Counted from the first letter of the stretch, positions 1 through 8,234 are shown. The stretch: DNA of 64,000 bases from Tersicoccus mangrovi (GCF_036881825.1 NZ_JBAJMW010000004.1:248001-312000); one strand, 5' to 3'. The notes: generated by a model from the sequence alone, not told the origin. Translations and numbers: made by a program.

Positions 1-949
1 TGACGAGCGACTCCGGGGAGGAGCCGACGATCGAGTAGTCGCGGCCGTCGGCGTCCTGCAGCCGGAACAGGTACATGTACGGGCTCGGGTTGGTGCGGCG
101 CAGCACGCGGTAGACGTCCAGCGGCGAGGCCGAGCAGTCCGCCTCGAACCGGCGGGAGATGACGACCTGGAACACCTCGCCGTCGACGATGGCGCGCTTG
201 CCGTGCTCGATCGCGGCCAGGTACTGCTCCTCGGGCCACGACTCGCGGATCTGCGCCTTGACGTCGACGTCGTCGGTCCCGTCCGGGCCGGGCTCCATGA
301 CGCGCACGGGGTCCACCGGGTGGGGTTCGGCGAGGGTGCGCAGCATGGCGTGGACCCGGTCGACGGCGTCGTGCCAGGCCTCGTCGACCCGGTCGTCGGT
401 GCCGTCGTAGTTGATCGCGTTGGCGATCAGCCAGACGGTGCCCTCCTTGTTGTCGTGCACGGCGACGTCGGAGACGAGGCTCATGGCGAGCTCGGGCAGC
501 TGCAGGTCGTCCTCGGGCGGGCTGGTCAGCTTCTCCCAGTGCCGCACCGACTCCCAGCCGATGAAACCGACCATGCCGCTGGTCAGCGGCGGCAGGCCGT
601 CGAACCGGTCGGTGCGCAGGGCGCCCACGGTGTTGCGGAGAGCGACGACGGGATCCCCGTCGATCGGTACACCCAGCGGCGGGGTGCCGAGCCAGTGGGC
701 CTGCCCGTCCTTCGTCGTCAGGGTCGCGCGGGCGTTGACGCCGATGAAGGAGTACCGCGACCACAGGCCGCCGACGGCGGCGGACTCGAGCAGGAAGGTG
801 CCCGGCCGGTCCCCCGCGAGCCGCTGGTAGAGGCTCACCGGCGTCACCCCGTCGGCGATCACGCGGACGCGGACGGGGATCACCCGCCGGTGGGTGGCGA
901 GCTCGCGGAACTCCTCGAGGGTGGGGCTGACGACGCCGAACGCGGCCAT
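1..949 (-). CDS. trpE: Anthranilate synthase component I (N-terminal ~316 residues; C-terminus beyond window edge)
   Basis: TrpE makes anthranilate from chorismate, the first step of tryptophan synthesis, with the TrpG glutaminase as partner. Reading leftwards from ATG at 949, the protein opens MAAFGVVSPTLEEF and has the usual N-terminal features, including a LLESA segment (the feedback tryptophan-binding LLES motif), WSRYSFIG, GMVGFIGWE and, near the edge, VFQVVISRRFE and GSSPESLV of the chorismate-binding fold. The start is supported by AAGGAAGG about 12 bases upstream. The catalytic C-terminal half lies outside the window. hisI sits 77 bases upstream in the same direction, an arrangement common in Micrococcales, so the two are probably co-transcribed. 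Confidence 0.95.
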   Translation of the reverse strand, partial: MAAFGVVSPTLEEFRELATHRRVIPVRVRVIADGVTPVSLYQRLAGDRPGTFLLESAAVGGLWSRYSFIGVNARATLTTKDGQAHWLGTPPLGVPIDGDPVVALRNTVGALRTDRFDGLPPLTSGMVGFIGWESVRHWEKLTSPPEDDLQLPELAMSLVSDVAVHDNKEGTVWLIANAINYDGTDDRVDEAWHDAVDRVHAMLRTLAEPHPVDPVRVMEPGPDGTDDVDVKAQIRESWPEEQYLAAIEHGKRAIVDGEVFQVVISRRFEADCSASPLDVYRVLRRTNPSPYMYLFRLQDADGRDYSIVGSSPESLV

Positions 950-1026
950 GAGGCTGACGGGGTCCTTCCTTCAGGCGGTTTTCTCGGGCCCGGATGGGGC
1001 CGTGGGGAGGTGCGGACCAGCGCCCG

Positions 1027-1449
1027 TCAGGGGCCGGTGACGGCGGCGAGGTCGCGGCCGTCGAAGCACGTGTGCGTGCCGGTGTGGCAGGCGGCGCCGA
1101 CCTGGTCGACGGTCACGAGCAGGGCATCGCCGTCGCAGTCCAGGGCCACGGACTTGACCCACTGGACGTGCCCGGAGGTGTCGCCCTTGCGCCAGTACTC
1201 CTGCCGCGAGCGGGACCAGTAGGTCACCCGACCGGTGGTGAGGGTGCGGCGCAGTGCCTCGTCGTCCATCCAGCCCACCATGAGCACCTCACGGGTGTCG
1301 TGCTGCTGGACCACCGCGGCGACCAGCCCGGCGGCGTCGCGCTTGAGGCGCTCGGCGACGGCGGGGTCGAGGGCGGCGTTCTGGCCGGAGCCGTTGTCGG
1401 CAGCGCCGTTCTCGGGCGCGCGGGAGGAATCGGCAGTGGTGGAGTCCAT
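1027..1449 (-). CDS. hisI: Phosphoribosyl-AMP cyclohydrolase
   Basis: HisI opens the purine ring of phosphoribosyl-AMP in step three of histidine synthesis. The 140-residue protein has the metal-binding DCDGD (for Mg2+) and the zinc cysteine motif CHTGTHTCF near its C-terminus, plus VLMVGWMDDEAL and TYWSRSRQEYWRKG, all diagnostic of the family. The first ~30 residues (MDSTTADSSRAPENG...) are a low-complexity extension. The protein is the monofunctional form; hisE is separate at 22.6 kb. It precedes trpE. Its usual partner hisF is 19 kb away, with accessory genes between. Confidence 0.95.
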   Translation of the reverse strand: MDSTTADSSRAPENGAADNGSGQNAALDPAVAERLKRDAAGLVAAVVQQHDTREVLMVGWMDDEALRRTLTTGRVTYWSRSRQEYWRKGDTSGHVQWVKSVALDCDGDALLVTVDQVGAACHTGTHTCFDGRDLAAVTGP

Positions 1450-1525
1450 GGCCGTCCCAGTCTACGGCGCGGGTGTCGGGGCTCCGGGACGGTGCCTCGT
1501 GGGGGCAGGGGGCACGCCGAGACGC

Positions 1526-1876
1526 TCAGGAGCGGTGCTGGGCAACATTGATCACATCGCCGTCCGGGCTCCGGACGAAGAATCGGCGGATGCCCCACGG
1601 CTCGTCGGTGATCGGGTGCACGATCACATAGCCGCGCTGCTGGGCTTCCTGGTAGGCCCCGTCGACGTCGTCGACCTTGATGGTCATGACGGAGTCCTCC
1701 GGCGCCGTCGCATCTCGCGTCACGACCTGCACGCACGCTCCCGAGTCCGCCGAGGTGAAACGGGCCACCCATCCCTGGTTCATTCCGTCCTCGCGGAGCC
1801 CGAGTAACCCGAAGAACTCCCGCGCACGTTCGACGTCGTCGGTATGCAGATTGGTGATGGCTTCGAGCGCCTTCAT
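1526..1876 (-). CDS. VOC-family (glyoxalase/bleomycin-resistance-like) protein
   Basis: This 116-residue protein starts MKALEAITNLHTDDVERARE and ends with FVRSPDGDVINVAQHRS, the typical ending of the vicinal-oxygen-chelate fold (xxDPDGNxxxLxQ). A longer reading frame runs upstream, but the family alignment begins at this ATG (1876), with a weak TTGGAAG ahead of it. VOC proteins of this size bind metals or small hydrophobic ligands as dimers; the substrate cannot be deduced. No partner gene is evident. The SDR gene diverges from it 151 bases away, so the two may share a control region. Confidence 0.8.
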   Translation of the reverse strand: MKALEAITNLHTDDVERAREFFGLLGLREDGMNQGWVARFTSADSGACVQVVTRDATAPEDSVMTIKVDDVDGAYQEAQQRGYVIVHPITDEPWGIRRFFVRSPDGDVINVAQHRS

Positions 1877-2027
1877 CTTCCAAGTCTGCCACCTCACCGC
1901 GGGGTGGCGGCGGTATGCGGCCGGCACCGGACCGAGACCCTCGTCGCGACGGTCGGGCCGGCGATCCCCACGATCCTCGTGGGCGGTCACGATTCCCCGT
2001 CGGGCGAAGGACGGCGACACTGAGGAC

Positions 2028-3014
2028 ATGACCTCACCCCAGGCTCCCCTGCCCACGCCGTTCACGGCTGCCGCCACCGCCGACGACGTCCTCGCCGGCG
2101 TCGACCTGACCGGGCGGGCGGCCATCGTGACGGGCGGGCACAGCCGGCTCGGCCGCGAGGTCACCCGCGCCCTCGCCGCCGCCGGCGCCACCGTGACCGT
2201 CGCCTCCCGCGACACCGAGCGCGCCGCCGCCGTCGTCGGCGGCATCGACGGCGTCAGCGTCGAGCAGCTGGATCTCACCGACCCCGCCTCGATCGACGAC
2301 TTCGCCGACCGGTGGAACGCCTCCGGCCGCGCGCTCCCGATGCTGGTGAACAACGCGGCGGTGCTGTTCCAGGGCGAACGCCGGGTCGACGCCCGCGGCC
2401 ACGAACTCGCGTTTTCGACGTCGCACCTGGGGCACTTCCAGCTCACCCGGGCGCTGCTGCCGGCCCTCCGTGCCGCCGGGACCGACGGGGGCGCGCGGGT
2501 GCTGACGGTGACCTCGGGCGCCGCCAGATTCGGCCGGATCCGCTGGGACGACGTCGACTTCACGACCGAGTACGACCCCGGGGCGGCCTACGGGCAGTCG
2601 AAGCGGGCGAACACCCTCTTCTCCGTCGAGCTCGACCGCAGGTATGCCGCGGAGGGCATCCGGGCGTTCGCCGCCCACCCCGGCGTCGTCATCGGCCCGG
2701 CTCCGCACCGCGCCGACCGGGTGGCGTCCTACCGGGCCCAGGGGCTCGTCGACGAGCAGGGAGCGACGATCATCGACCCGGTCGCGGGCAAGAAGACCGT
2801 CGAGCAGGGTGCGGCGACGATCGTCCTCGGTGCGGCCAGTCCCCTGCTCGACGGCATCGGCGGCGTCTATCTGAAGGACAACGACGTCGCCGTCCTCGAC
2901 GACGAGGACCGCCCGCTGACCGCGGACAGCATCCCGGCCGACGCGAACTCGGCCATGCTCGATCCGGCTGACGCGCGTCGCCTGTGGGACCTCTGCGAGC
3001 AGCTGCTCGCGTGA
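2028..3014 (+). CDS. Short-chain dehydrogenase/reductase (WWOX/retinol-dehydrogenase-like)
   Basis: A 328-residue classical SDR: Rossmann motif TGGHSRLG near residues 35-42, the NNAA motif (LVNNAAVLF), catalytic Ser in VLTVTSGAA and the active-site YxxxK as YGQSKRAN. These imply NAD(P)-dependent oxidation or reduction of a small alcohol or carbonyl; the substrate is unknown. The start at 2028 fits the family N-terminus and has GAGG just upstream; an in-frame extension upstream lies within the VOC gene and was not used. The next gene (DUF4267) converges only 12 bases after the stop. Confidence 0.88.
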   Translation: MTSPQAPLPTPFTAAATADDVLAGVDLTGRAAIVTGGHSRLGREVTRALAAAGATVTVASRDTERAAAVVGGIDGVSVEQLDLTDPASIDDFADRWNASGRALPMLVNNAAVLFQGERRVDARGHELAFSTSHLGHFQLTRALLPALRAAGTDGGARVLTVTSGAARFGRIRWDDVDFTTEYDPGAAYGQSKRANTLFSVELDRRYAAEGIRAFAAHPGVVIGPAPHRADRVASYRAQGLVDEQGATIIDPVAGKKTVEQGAATIVLGAASPLLDGIGGVYLKDNDVAVLDDEDRPLTADSIPADANSAMLDPADARRLWDLCEQLLA

Positions 3015-3026
3015 GGACGACCCGGG

Positions 3027-3389
3027 TCAGCCGGCGACGAGGACGACGCCGGCGACGATGAGCAACGCCGCCGTCGCCGCGTGGACGCTCAGTGCCGTCC
3101 TCACGGTCCCCCCGTTGGTCACGACGATGACGGCGTCGCCGATCGGGGTGATCGCGGCGGCCAGCAGCGCCCAGCCGAAGACGTGCGGACCGGCGACGGC
3201 GAGGACGACCAGCGGCACGATGCCGGACGTGATGTCCCGGACGCCCTTGATGCTCGTCAGGGCACGGGGACGGTCCGCGGGCACACCGAAGCCCACCAGC
3301 GCCGGAGCGGGCGTCAGCAGGAATCGGGTGCCGATGACGAGGATGAACATGCAGCCGAGGACCGCGACCACGAGTGCGGCGATGGTCAT
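3027..3389 (-). CDS. DUF4267 small integral membrane protein
   Basis: 120 residues, almost all hydrophobic, with about four predicted membrane segments. The motif FLLTPAPALVGFGVP followed by KGVRDITSGIVPLVVL is characteristic of DUF4267 proteins, which have no proven function. Start chosen at ATG 3389 because AAGGAGAC precedes it at good spacing; the longer frame upstream would run across the operators and the TetR gene. It diverges from a TetR gene, with two related palindromes between them, so TetR probably controls this gene. Confidence 0.82.
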   Translation of the reverse strand: MTIAALVVAVLGCMFILVIGTRFLLTPAPALVGFGVPADRPRALTSIKGVRDITSGIVPLVVLAVAGPHVFGWALLAAAITPIGDAVIVVTNGGTVRTALSVHAATAALLIVAGVVLVAG

Positions 3390-3403
3390 GGTGACGTCTC
3401 CTT

Positions 3404-3471
3404 GTTGTCTAGCAGCGTTATTCAACGACGCTAGACCACCGCGCTCTCGTTGTCTATCAGCGTTAGACAAC
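3404..3471. promoter_or_regulatory. Paired TetR operators between DUF4267 and its regulator
   Basis: A perfect palindrome, GTTGTCTA-N7-TAGACAAC, lies at 3449-3471, ending 17 bases before the TetR start. A related copy with the same 8-7-8 spacing, GTTGTCTA-N7-TATTCAAC, lies at 3404-3426, just upstream of the DUF4267 ribosome binding site. One site per divergent gene, each overlapping the expected promoter, is the standard layout for TetR autorepression plus control of the neighbour. The link to this TetR is inference. Confidence 0.75.
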
Positions 3472-3488
3472 GGAGTAGGATCGATGGC

Positions 3489-4022
3489 ATGTCGCCGCGA
3501 CCCGCTCCCGATCTCGACCTCCGGCGGGAGCAGATCACCCGCACAGCCCGAGACCTCGCCGAGTCCGAGGGGTGGGAGACCGTGACCATGCGCCGTCTGG
3601 CCGCCGAGCTCGGCATGACCCAACCGGTGCTGTACTCCGCGTTCACCGGTGGCCGGCAGGCCCTCGTGGACGCGGTCGCCGTCGACGGTTTCACCGCCCT
3701 CGCCGACGCCCTCGAGGCGGTCGATCGCGACCTGCCGGCGCGGATGCGCGCCTACCTGGACTTCGCCATGCACCGGCCGCGCGTCTACGAGGCCATGTTC
3801 TCCCTGCCGTCGGGGCTGCGCTTCGCCGACGGGGAGACTCCCCCGCCGCTGCGGCGCGCGTTCGCGGCGATCCAGGACGTCGTCGAGCGCCGGGACGAGA
3901 CGACGGCCGAGGTCGCGTGGGCGACCCTGCACGGCCTGGCGACGCTCGAGCGCGGCGGACGACTACGCCCCTCCCAGGGCGAGGCACGCCTGGAGCGCGC
4001 TCACGGGCTTCTCACGACGTAG
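3489..4022 (+). CDS. TetR-family transcriptional regulator
   Basis: 177 residues. The N-terminal helix-turn-helix spans about residues 12-58 (REQITRTARDLAESEG, VTMRRLAAELGMTQPVLYSAF), followed by a TetR ligand-binding region with a WATLHGLATLERGGRL segment. Start at ATG 3489, 17 bases after the perfect palindrome; an ATG five bases earlier is out of frame. The gene diverges from the DUF4267 membrane protein, the likely target. The ligand is unknown. Confidence 0.88.
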   Translation: MSPRPAPDLDLRREQITRTARDLAESEGWETVTMRRLAAELGMTQPVLYSAFTGGRQALVDAVAVDGFTALADALEAVDRDLPARMRAYLDFAMHRPRVYEAMFSLPSGLRFADGETPPPLRRAFAAIQDVVERRDETTAEVAWATLHGLATLERGGRLRPSQGEARLERAHGLLTT

Positions 4023-4042
4023 GCGGCGCGAGTGCGCTTCGA

Positions 4043-4660
4043 TCAGGCGGCGCCGCGCCGGCGGTAGCGGATGTGCGTGGCGAGCGGGGAATGGAGCACC
4101 TCGGCCGGTTCGAAGTCGAACTCTGTGATGCCGTCGAAGAGTCCTTCGCCGCTGCCGAGGACGACCGGAGCGACGTCGAGCGTCAGCTCGTCGATGACGC
4201 CGGCCTCGAGCGCCTGCCGGACCGTCGAGGCACCGCCGGCGATGTCCACTCCGTTGCCGTCGGCCGCTTCCCGAGCTCGCGCGTAGGCGGCGTCGAATCC
4301 CTCCGTGATGAAGAAGAACGTCGTGCCGCCCTCCATCGCGATGGGCTCGTGCGGGTAGTTCGTCAGGACGAAGACAGGAGCGTGGTACGGCGGCTCCGGC
4401 CCCCACCAGCCCTGCCAGTCCCCGCTCCACTGTCCGCGGATCGGACCGAACATGTTCCGGCCCATGAGGTAGGCGCCGCGGGGGCGCATGAGCCAGTCGG
4501 TCGCGGTCCGGTCCGCGTCGTTCGCCCGCGGATCACCCATGTGCCAGCGGTGCAGTTCGGCCCCGCGCTCCCCCAGCCCGTTCGCCAGGCTCTGGTTCGG
4601 GCCGGCGACGAAGCCGTCGAGTGAGATCGACATGTGGCACGTGGTGGTCGAGTCGGACAT
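4043..4660 (-). CDS. Dihydrofolate reductase family protein (RibD C-terminal-like fold)
   Basis: 205 residues with the start MSDSTTTCHMSISLDGFVAGP typical of the COG0262/RibD_C group, plus GGASTVRQALEAGVIDEL and APVVLGSGEGLFDG. Members bind NADPH and reduce pteridine- or pyrimidine-like substrates or act on unknown ones; this is not the essential FolA. Start at 4660 because CAGGAGACCCGG precedes it at good spacing; an ATG six codons upstream (4678) lacks one. The gene diverges from a small gene of unknown function. Confidence 0.85.
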   Translation of the reverse strand: MSDSTTTCHMSISLDGFVAGPNQSLANGLGERGAELHRWHMGDPRANDADRTATDWLMRPRGAYLMGRNMFGPIRGQWSGDWQGWWGPEPPYHAPVFVLTNYPHEPIAMEGGTTFFFITEGFDAAYARAREAADGNGVDIAGGASTVRQALEAGVIDELTLDVAPVVLGSGEGLFDGITEFDFEPAEVLHSPLATHIRYRRRGAA

Positions 4661-4690
4661 CCGGGTCTCCTGGAGCATGCTGGAACCGCC

Positions 4691-4713
4691 TATAATGTGA
4701 ACATCGTACACAT
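4691..4713. promoter_or_regulatory. TATAAT box overlapping an imperfect palindrome in the divergent intergenic region
   Basis: The 117-base gap between the DHFR-family gene and the 162-residue gene holds TATAAT at 4691-4696, a rare sequence in this GC-rich DNA. It partly overlaps an imperfect 19-bp palindrome of the form ATGTG-N9-CACAT at 4695-4713. I see no convincing -35 at 16-18 bases on either strand. A repressor site over a promoter is plausible but unproved. Confidence 0.35.
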
Positions 4714-4777
4714 CAGTTCGTTCGACGACCGCGCTCGCCGTTCCGGTCTCGTCGGTGGCGAGCAATACGCTCTCACC

Positions 4778-5266
4778 ATGACCACGTGGGACGACATCCT
4801 GGCCGCGGTGACCGCCTCCTTCGCCGGTCGCGGCGACGAGCCCCGGCGACACCTCGAGGCGTGCTGGGACGCGACGACACCGGATCAGGCGGCGCAGCGG
4901 TGCGTCGTCGCGCACTACCTCGCGGACCAGCAGGACGACGTCGCCGAGGAGGCCGCCTGGGACGAGCGTGCCCTCGCCGCGCACGGGTCCGTCGGCGACG
5001 AGGACCTCGCCCCGATCGGCGTCCCCTCCGCGAGCGCGTTCCTCCCGAGCCTGCACCTGAACCTCGGGGACGACTACCTGCGGCTCGGGCGGCGCGACGA
5101 CGCGGCCCGCCACCTGACGCTGGCCCAGGAGAGCGCTGACCTCCTGTCCGACGCGGGCTACGGCGCCATGATCCGCGCCGGCATCGAGGGGCTGCAGGCA
5201 CGGCTCACCGAGCTCGGCGAGGGGACAGGACCGGATGAAGCCGGGGAGCCGCCGCCCGTACAGTGA
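4778..5266 (+). CDS. Hypothetical protein, helical repeat (TPR-like) character
   Basis: 162 residues, no recognised enzyme motif. The sequence looks mostly alpha-helical and tetratricopeptide-like: HLEACWDATTPDQAAQRC, DEAAWDERALAAHG-type helices, then LHLNLGDDYLRLGRRDDAARHLTLAQES, a good TPR-like helix pair. Similar small TPR-like proteins occur widely in actinobacteria without known role. Start at ATG 4778; upstream codons in frame lie in the promoter region. The TGA lies five bases before the following hydrolase start, so the two are likely co-transcribed. Confidence 0.7.
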   Translation: MTTWDDILAAVTASFAGRGDEPRRHLEACWDATTPDQAAQRCVVAHYLADQQDDVAEEAAWDERALAAHGSVGDEDLAPIGVPSASAFLPSLHLNLGDDYLRLGRRDDAARHLTLAQESADLLSDAGYGAMIRAGIEGLQARLTELGEGTGPDEAGEPPPVQ

Positions 5267-5271
5267 GGAAG

Positions 5272-6105
5272 ATGAGTGACGCGAACGTGGTCAGAGCCGA
5301 CGTCCAGGTCGACGGGCGCCGCATCAGCTACCTGACCGTGGAGCAGGACGGGCCTCTCGTCCTCCTGCTGCACGGCACCTGGTGGAGCCGTGTCTGGCAA
5401 CCGGTGCTCGGCGGCCTCGCCGACGCCGGCCTGCGGCCCGTCGCGGTCGACTTCCCGGGAATGGGCCGCTCGGACGGGGAACTCGACCCGCAGTCCGCCG
5501 CAGTGCCCGCGCTCTCCGGGTGGGTGGGCGAGTTCGCCGACGCGCTCGGGATCACCGGGCCCGTCGGCGTCGCCGGTCACGACATCGGCGGCGGCGTCGC
5601 GCAGCACCTGGCCGTCCGCGGTCCGCTCGAGGTCGACCGGCTCGCCCTGGTCAACGCCGTCATGTACGACTCGTGGCCCGTGCCCGGCGTCGCTCGCTAC
5701 CGGGACCCGGCCGTCGTGGCCGCGACGACGCCCGAAGACCTCCTCGCGTCGCGCCGCGAGGCCGTGACCACCGCCCTCGGCGACGCCGCGACGGACGAGT
5801 TGATCGACGACTACCTCGAGCCGTGGAGCGACCCGCGGGTGTGCCGGTCCTGGATGGCCATGGCGGCCGCGGCCGACGCCCGATACACCACGGGTCTCGT
5901 CCCCGCTCTCGAGCAGTCGCCGATGCCAAGACTGCTGGTGTGGGGCGAGGACGACGGGTTCCAGAAGGTCGAGTTCGCCGAGCGCTTCGCCGCCCAGATG
6001 CCCCGGACGAACCTGATCCGGATCCCGCAGGCCGGCCACCTGCCGATGGAGAACGCGCCTGCGCGGGTGGCGGCCGCCCTCGCGGAGTTCTTCACCGCCG
6101 CCTGA
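5272..6105 (+). CDS. Alpha/beta hydrolase with Asp nucleophile (dehalogenase/epoxide-hydrolase type)
   Basis: 277 residues. HGTWWS is the oxyanion region. The nucleophile elbow is GHDIGG, so the nucleophile is Asp rather than Ser, as in haloalkane and fluoroacetate dehalogenases and epoxide hydrolases. GEDDG supplies an acid and AGHLPMEN the catalytic His. It therefore probably attacks a C-halogen or epoxide carbon through an alkyl-enzyme ester; the substrate cannot be told. The start ATG 5272 follows the previous stop by five bases and has GAGGAAG very close; a GTG at 5263 overlapping the previous stop is possible. Confidence 0.85.
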   Translation: MSDANVVRADVQVDGRRISYLTVEQDGPLVLLLHGTWWSRVWQPVLGGLADAGLRPVAVDFPGMGRSDGELDPQSAAVPALSGWVGEFADALGITGPVGVAGHDIGGGVAQHLAVRGPLEVDRLALVNAVMYDSWPVPGVARYRDPAVVAATTPEDLLASRREAVTTALGDAATDELIDDYLEPWSDPRVCRSWMAMAAAADARYTTGLVPALEQSPMPRLLVWGEDDGFQKVEFAERFAAQMPRTNLIRIPQAGHLPMENAPARVAAALAEFFTAA

Positions 6106-6194
6106 CGAGCGACGTCGTCACGGAAGGACACACTCGTCAGTCTGCTGACGGTTCGCGCCGCTGATTCGTGACCTGCATCTCATTCCGGGTGTTA

Positions 6195-6210
6195 TGTTAC
6201 GCACATCACA
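6195..6210. promoter_or_regulatory. CRP/GlxR-type cAMP-receptor site
   Basis: TGTTA-N6-TCACA matches the CRP/GlxR consensus TGTGA-N6-TCACA at 9 of 10 positions. It lies 83 bases before the GTG of the secreted beta-helix protein, inside an AT-richer stretch that probably holds the promoter (GTTATGTTA just overlaps it). This position would allow activation or repression by a GlxR-type regulator, tying the secreted protein to carbon supply. Binding is inferred. Confidence 0.5.
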
Positions 6211-6292
6211 TTGGTGCGCGGCCCCGACTCCGCACGGACCACCTGATCCGCGGGGACGTCGGGGCCGCCGCTTCGTTCGGAAGCAGGTTCAC

Positions 6293-8176
6293 GTGTCCCT
6301 CCTCTCCCCCCGTTCCGCCACGCGGCCACCGCGCCGCCGCCTCGGCGTCGCCGCCGCCGTGTGCGCGGTCACGCTCGGCGTCCTGGCCCCCACCACCGCC
6401 GTCGCAGCCCCGAGCTCCCCGAGCGCCAACGCGTCGGCCGGTAGTGCGACCACCGCGGAGCTCGGTCCCAACGTCGTCGTCTTCTCCCCCGACATGCCGC
6501 AGGCCGACATCCAGGCCCGCGTCGACGCGATCTACGCCCAGCAGGTCGACAACGAGATGGGCGCCCAGCGGTACGCGCTCCTCTTCAAGCCCGGCACCTA
6601 CGGGTCGGCCGCCGCCCCGCTCGACATCAAGGTCGGCTACTACACCGAGGTCGACGGCCTCGGTCAGGATCCGTCCGCCGTCACCATCAACGGTGGCGTC
6701 ACCGCGACCGGCCGGAACGGCAGCGGCGCCCTCGACACCTTCTGGCGGTCCGTGTCCAACCTGACCATCCACGTCGTGCCCACGGCCGACGGCTGCCACA
6801 CCGGCAACGAGATGTGGGCCGTCTCGCAGGCCGCGCCGATGCGGCGGGTGGACGTGAAGGACTACACGACGTTCATGCCGTACTGCGAGAACCCGAACTA
6901 CGCCAGTGGCGGTTTCGTGGCCGACTCGAAGCTCGAGGGCGGTGCCCTGAACGGCTCCCAGCAGCAGTTCTACGTGCGCAACACCGACCTCGGCGCCGGC
7001 TGGTCCAACGCGGTGTGGAACCAGGTGTTCTCCGGGGACGTCAACGCCCCGGCCCAGTCCTTCCCGAACCCGCCGTACACGACGCTGACCGCCACCCCGG
7101 TCTCCCGCGAGAAGCCCTACCTGTACGTCGACGAGGCCGGCGCCTGGCGGGTCTTCGTCCCCAGCGCGCAGACGAACTCCACGGGCACCACCTGGGCGAA
7201 CGGCCACACCCCGGGCCGGTCCCTGCCGCTGAGCGACTTCTACGTCGCCCACCCCGGCGACCCGCTCGCGAAGATCAACTCCGCGCTGGCCCAGGGCAAG
7301 AACCTGCTCGTCACGCCCGGCGTGTACGACGTCGCCCAGAGCATCGCCGTCAAGCGGGCCGGCACCGTCGTGCTCGGCCTCGGCCTGGCCACCTTCACGG
7401 CGCAGAACGGCGCCGTGCCGATGACCGTGGCCGACGTCCAGGGCGTCGACATCGCCGGTCTGACGTTCGACGCCGGGACGGTCAACTCCCCGACGCTGCT
7501 GCGCATCGGCAGCGGCCGGCAGGAGGGCGGCAAGCACCAGGGCACCGCCGCCGACCCGACCGCGCTGCAGGACGTGTTCTTCCGGATCGGCGGACCGCAC
7601 GTCGGCAAGGCCACGACGAGCCTCGAGGTCAACAGCGACCACACCGTCCTCGACGACGTGTGGGCCTGGCGCGCCGACCACGGCGTCGCCGGCTCGGTGG
7701 GCTGGACGGTCAACACCGCGGACACCGGCGTCGTCGTGAACGGCGACGACGTGACCGCGACCGGCCTGTTCGTCGAGCACTACCAGAAGTACAACGTGAT
7801 CTGGAACGGCGAGCGCGGGCGGACGGTGTTCTTCCAGAACGAGCTGCCGTACGACGCGCCGGACCAGGCGGCCTGGCAGCACGACGGCCTGAACGGCTGG
7901 GCGGCGTACAAGGTGGCGGACACCGTGAAGACCCACGAGGCGTGGGGGCTGGGCAGCTACGTCTACACCAACGTCAACCCGTCCCTGCACGCGACGCAGT
8001 CGTTCGAGGTGCCGGACACCCCGGGCGTGGTGATGCACGACCTCACCACGGTCTCGCTGAACAAGGCGGGCACGATCGACCACGTCATCAACGGGCAGGG
8101 CACGGCGGCGATCGGCGGCGTCAACGACGGCCAGCCGCAGACCGTGACCACCTACACGAACGGCCGGGCCAGCTGA
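6293..8176 (+). CDS. Secreted right-handed beta-helix-like protein, possible carbohydrate-active enzyme
   Basis: About 627 residues from GTG 6293, which has GCAGG shortly upstream. The N-terminus has a basic stretch (TRPPRRR), a hydrophobic segment (LGVAAAVCAVTLGVLAP) and a likely cleavage after TTAVAA, so it is exported. The mature part reads like a pectate-lyase/GH55-type solenoid: LFKPGTYGS, GYYTEVDGLG, GVYDVAQSIAV, GLGLATFTAQNGAVPMTVADV, VDIAGLTFDAG and TTSLEVNSDHTVLDDVWAWRADHG. Actinobacterial relatives are often labelled adenylyl cyclase or coagulation factor 5/8 domain protein; I see no cyclase motif. The substrate is unknown. No membrane or wall anchor is visible at the C-terminus. 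Confidence 0.72.
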   Translation: MSLLSPRSATRPPRRRLGVAAAVCAVTLGVLAPTTAVAAPSSPSANASAGSATTAELGPNVVVFSPDMPQADIQARVDAIYAQQVDNEMGAQRYALLFKPGTYGSAAAPLDIKVGYYTEVDGLGQDPSAVTINGGVTATGRNGSGALDTFWRSVSNLTIHVVPTADGCHTGNEMWAVSQAAPMRRVDVKDYTTFMPYCENPNYASGGFVADSKLEGGALNGSQQQFYVRNTDLGAGWSNAVWNQVFSGDVNAPAQSFPNPPYTTLTATPVSREKPYLYVDEAGAWRVFVPSAQTNSTGTTWANGHTPGRSLPLSDFYVAHPGDPLAKINSALAQGKNLLVTPGVYDVAQSIAVKRAGTVVLGLGLATFTAQNGAVPMTVADVQGVDIAGLTFDAGTVNSPTLLRIGSGRQEGGKHQGTAADPTALQDVFFRIGGPHVGKATTSLEVNSDHTVLDDVWAWRADHGVAGSVGWTVNTADTGVVVNGDDVTATGLFVEHYQKYNVIWNGERGRTVFFQNELPYDAPDQAAWQHDGLNGWAAYKVADTVKTHEAWGLGSYVYTNVNPSLHATQSFEVPDTPGVVMHDLTTVSLNKAGTIDHVINGQGTAAIGGVNDGQPQTVTTYTNGRAS

Positions 8177-8200
8177 TCACGGCACCGTCCTGACACGACG

Positions 8201-8234
8201 ACGGCGGCCCGGGGAGACATCCCCGGGCCGCCGT
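8201..8234. terminator. Bidirectional hairpin terminator
   Basis: A perfect 14-bp stem (ACGGCGGCCCGGGG and its complement) with a 6-base loop lies between two convergent genes, the secreted protein (+) and the GGDEF-EAL gene (-). There is no long T-run, as usual in such GC-rich genomes. Confidence 0.85.

Noticed and set aside
4691..4696. Strong sigma-70 promoter from TATAAT alone
   Set aside because: No -35-like hexamer at the proper distance on either strand; kept only as a low-confidence regulatory note.
6293..8176. Adenylyl cyclase
   Set aside because: A common database label for homologues, but no cyclase catalytic motif is visible and the protein has an export signal.
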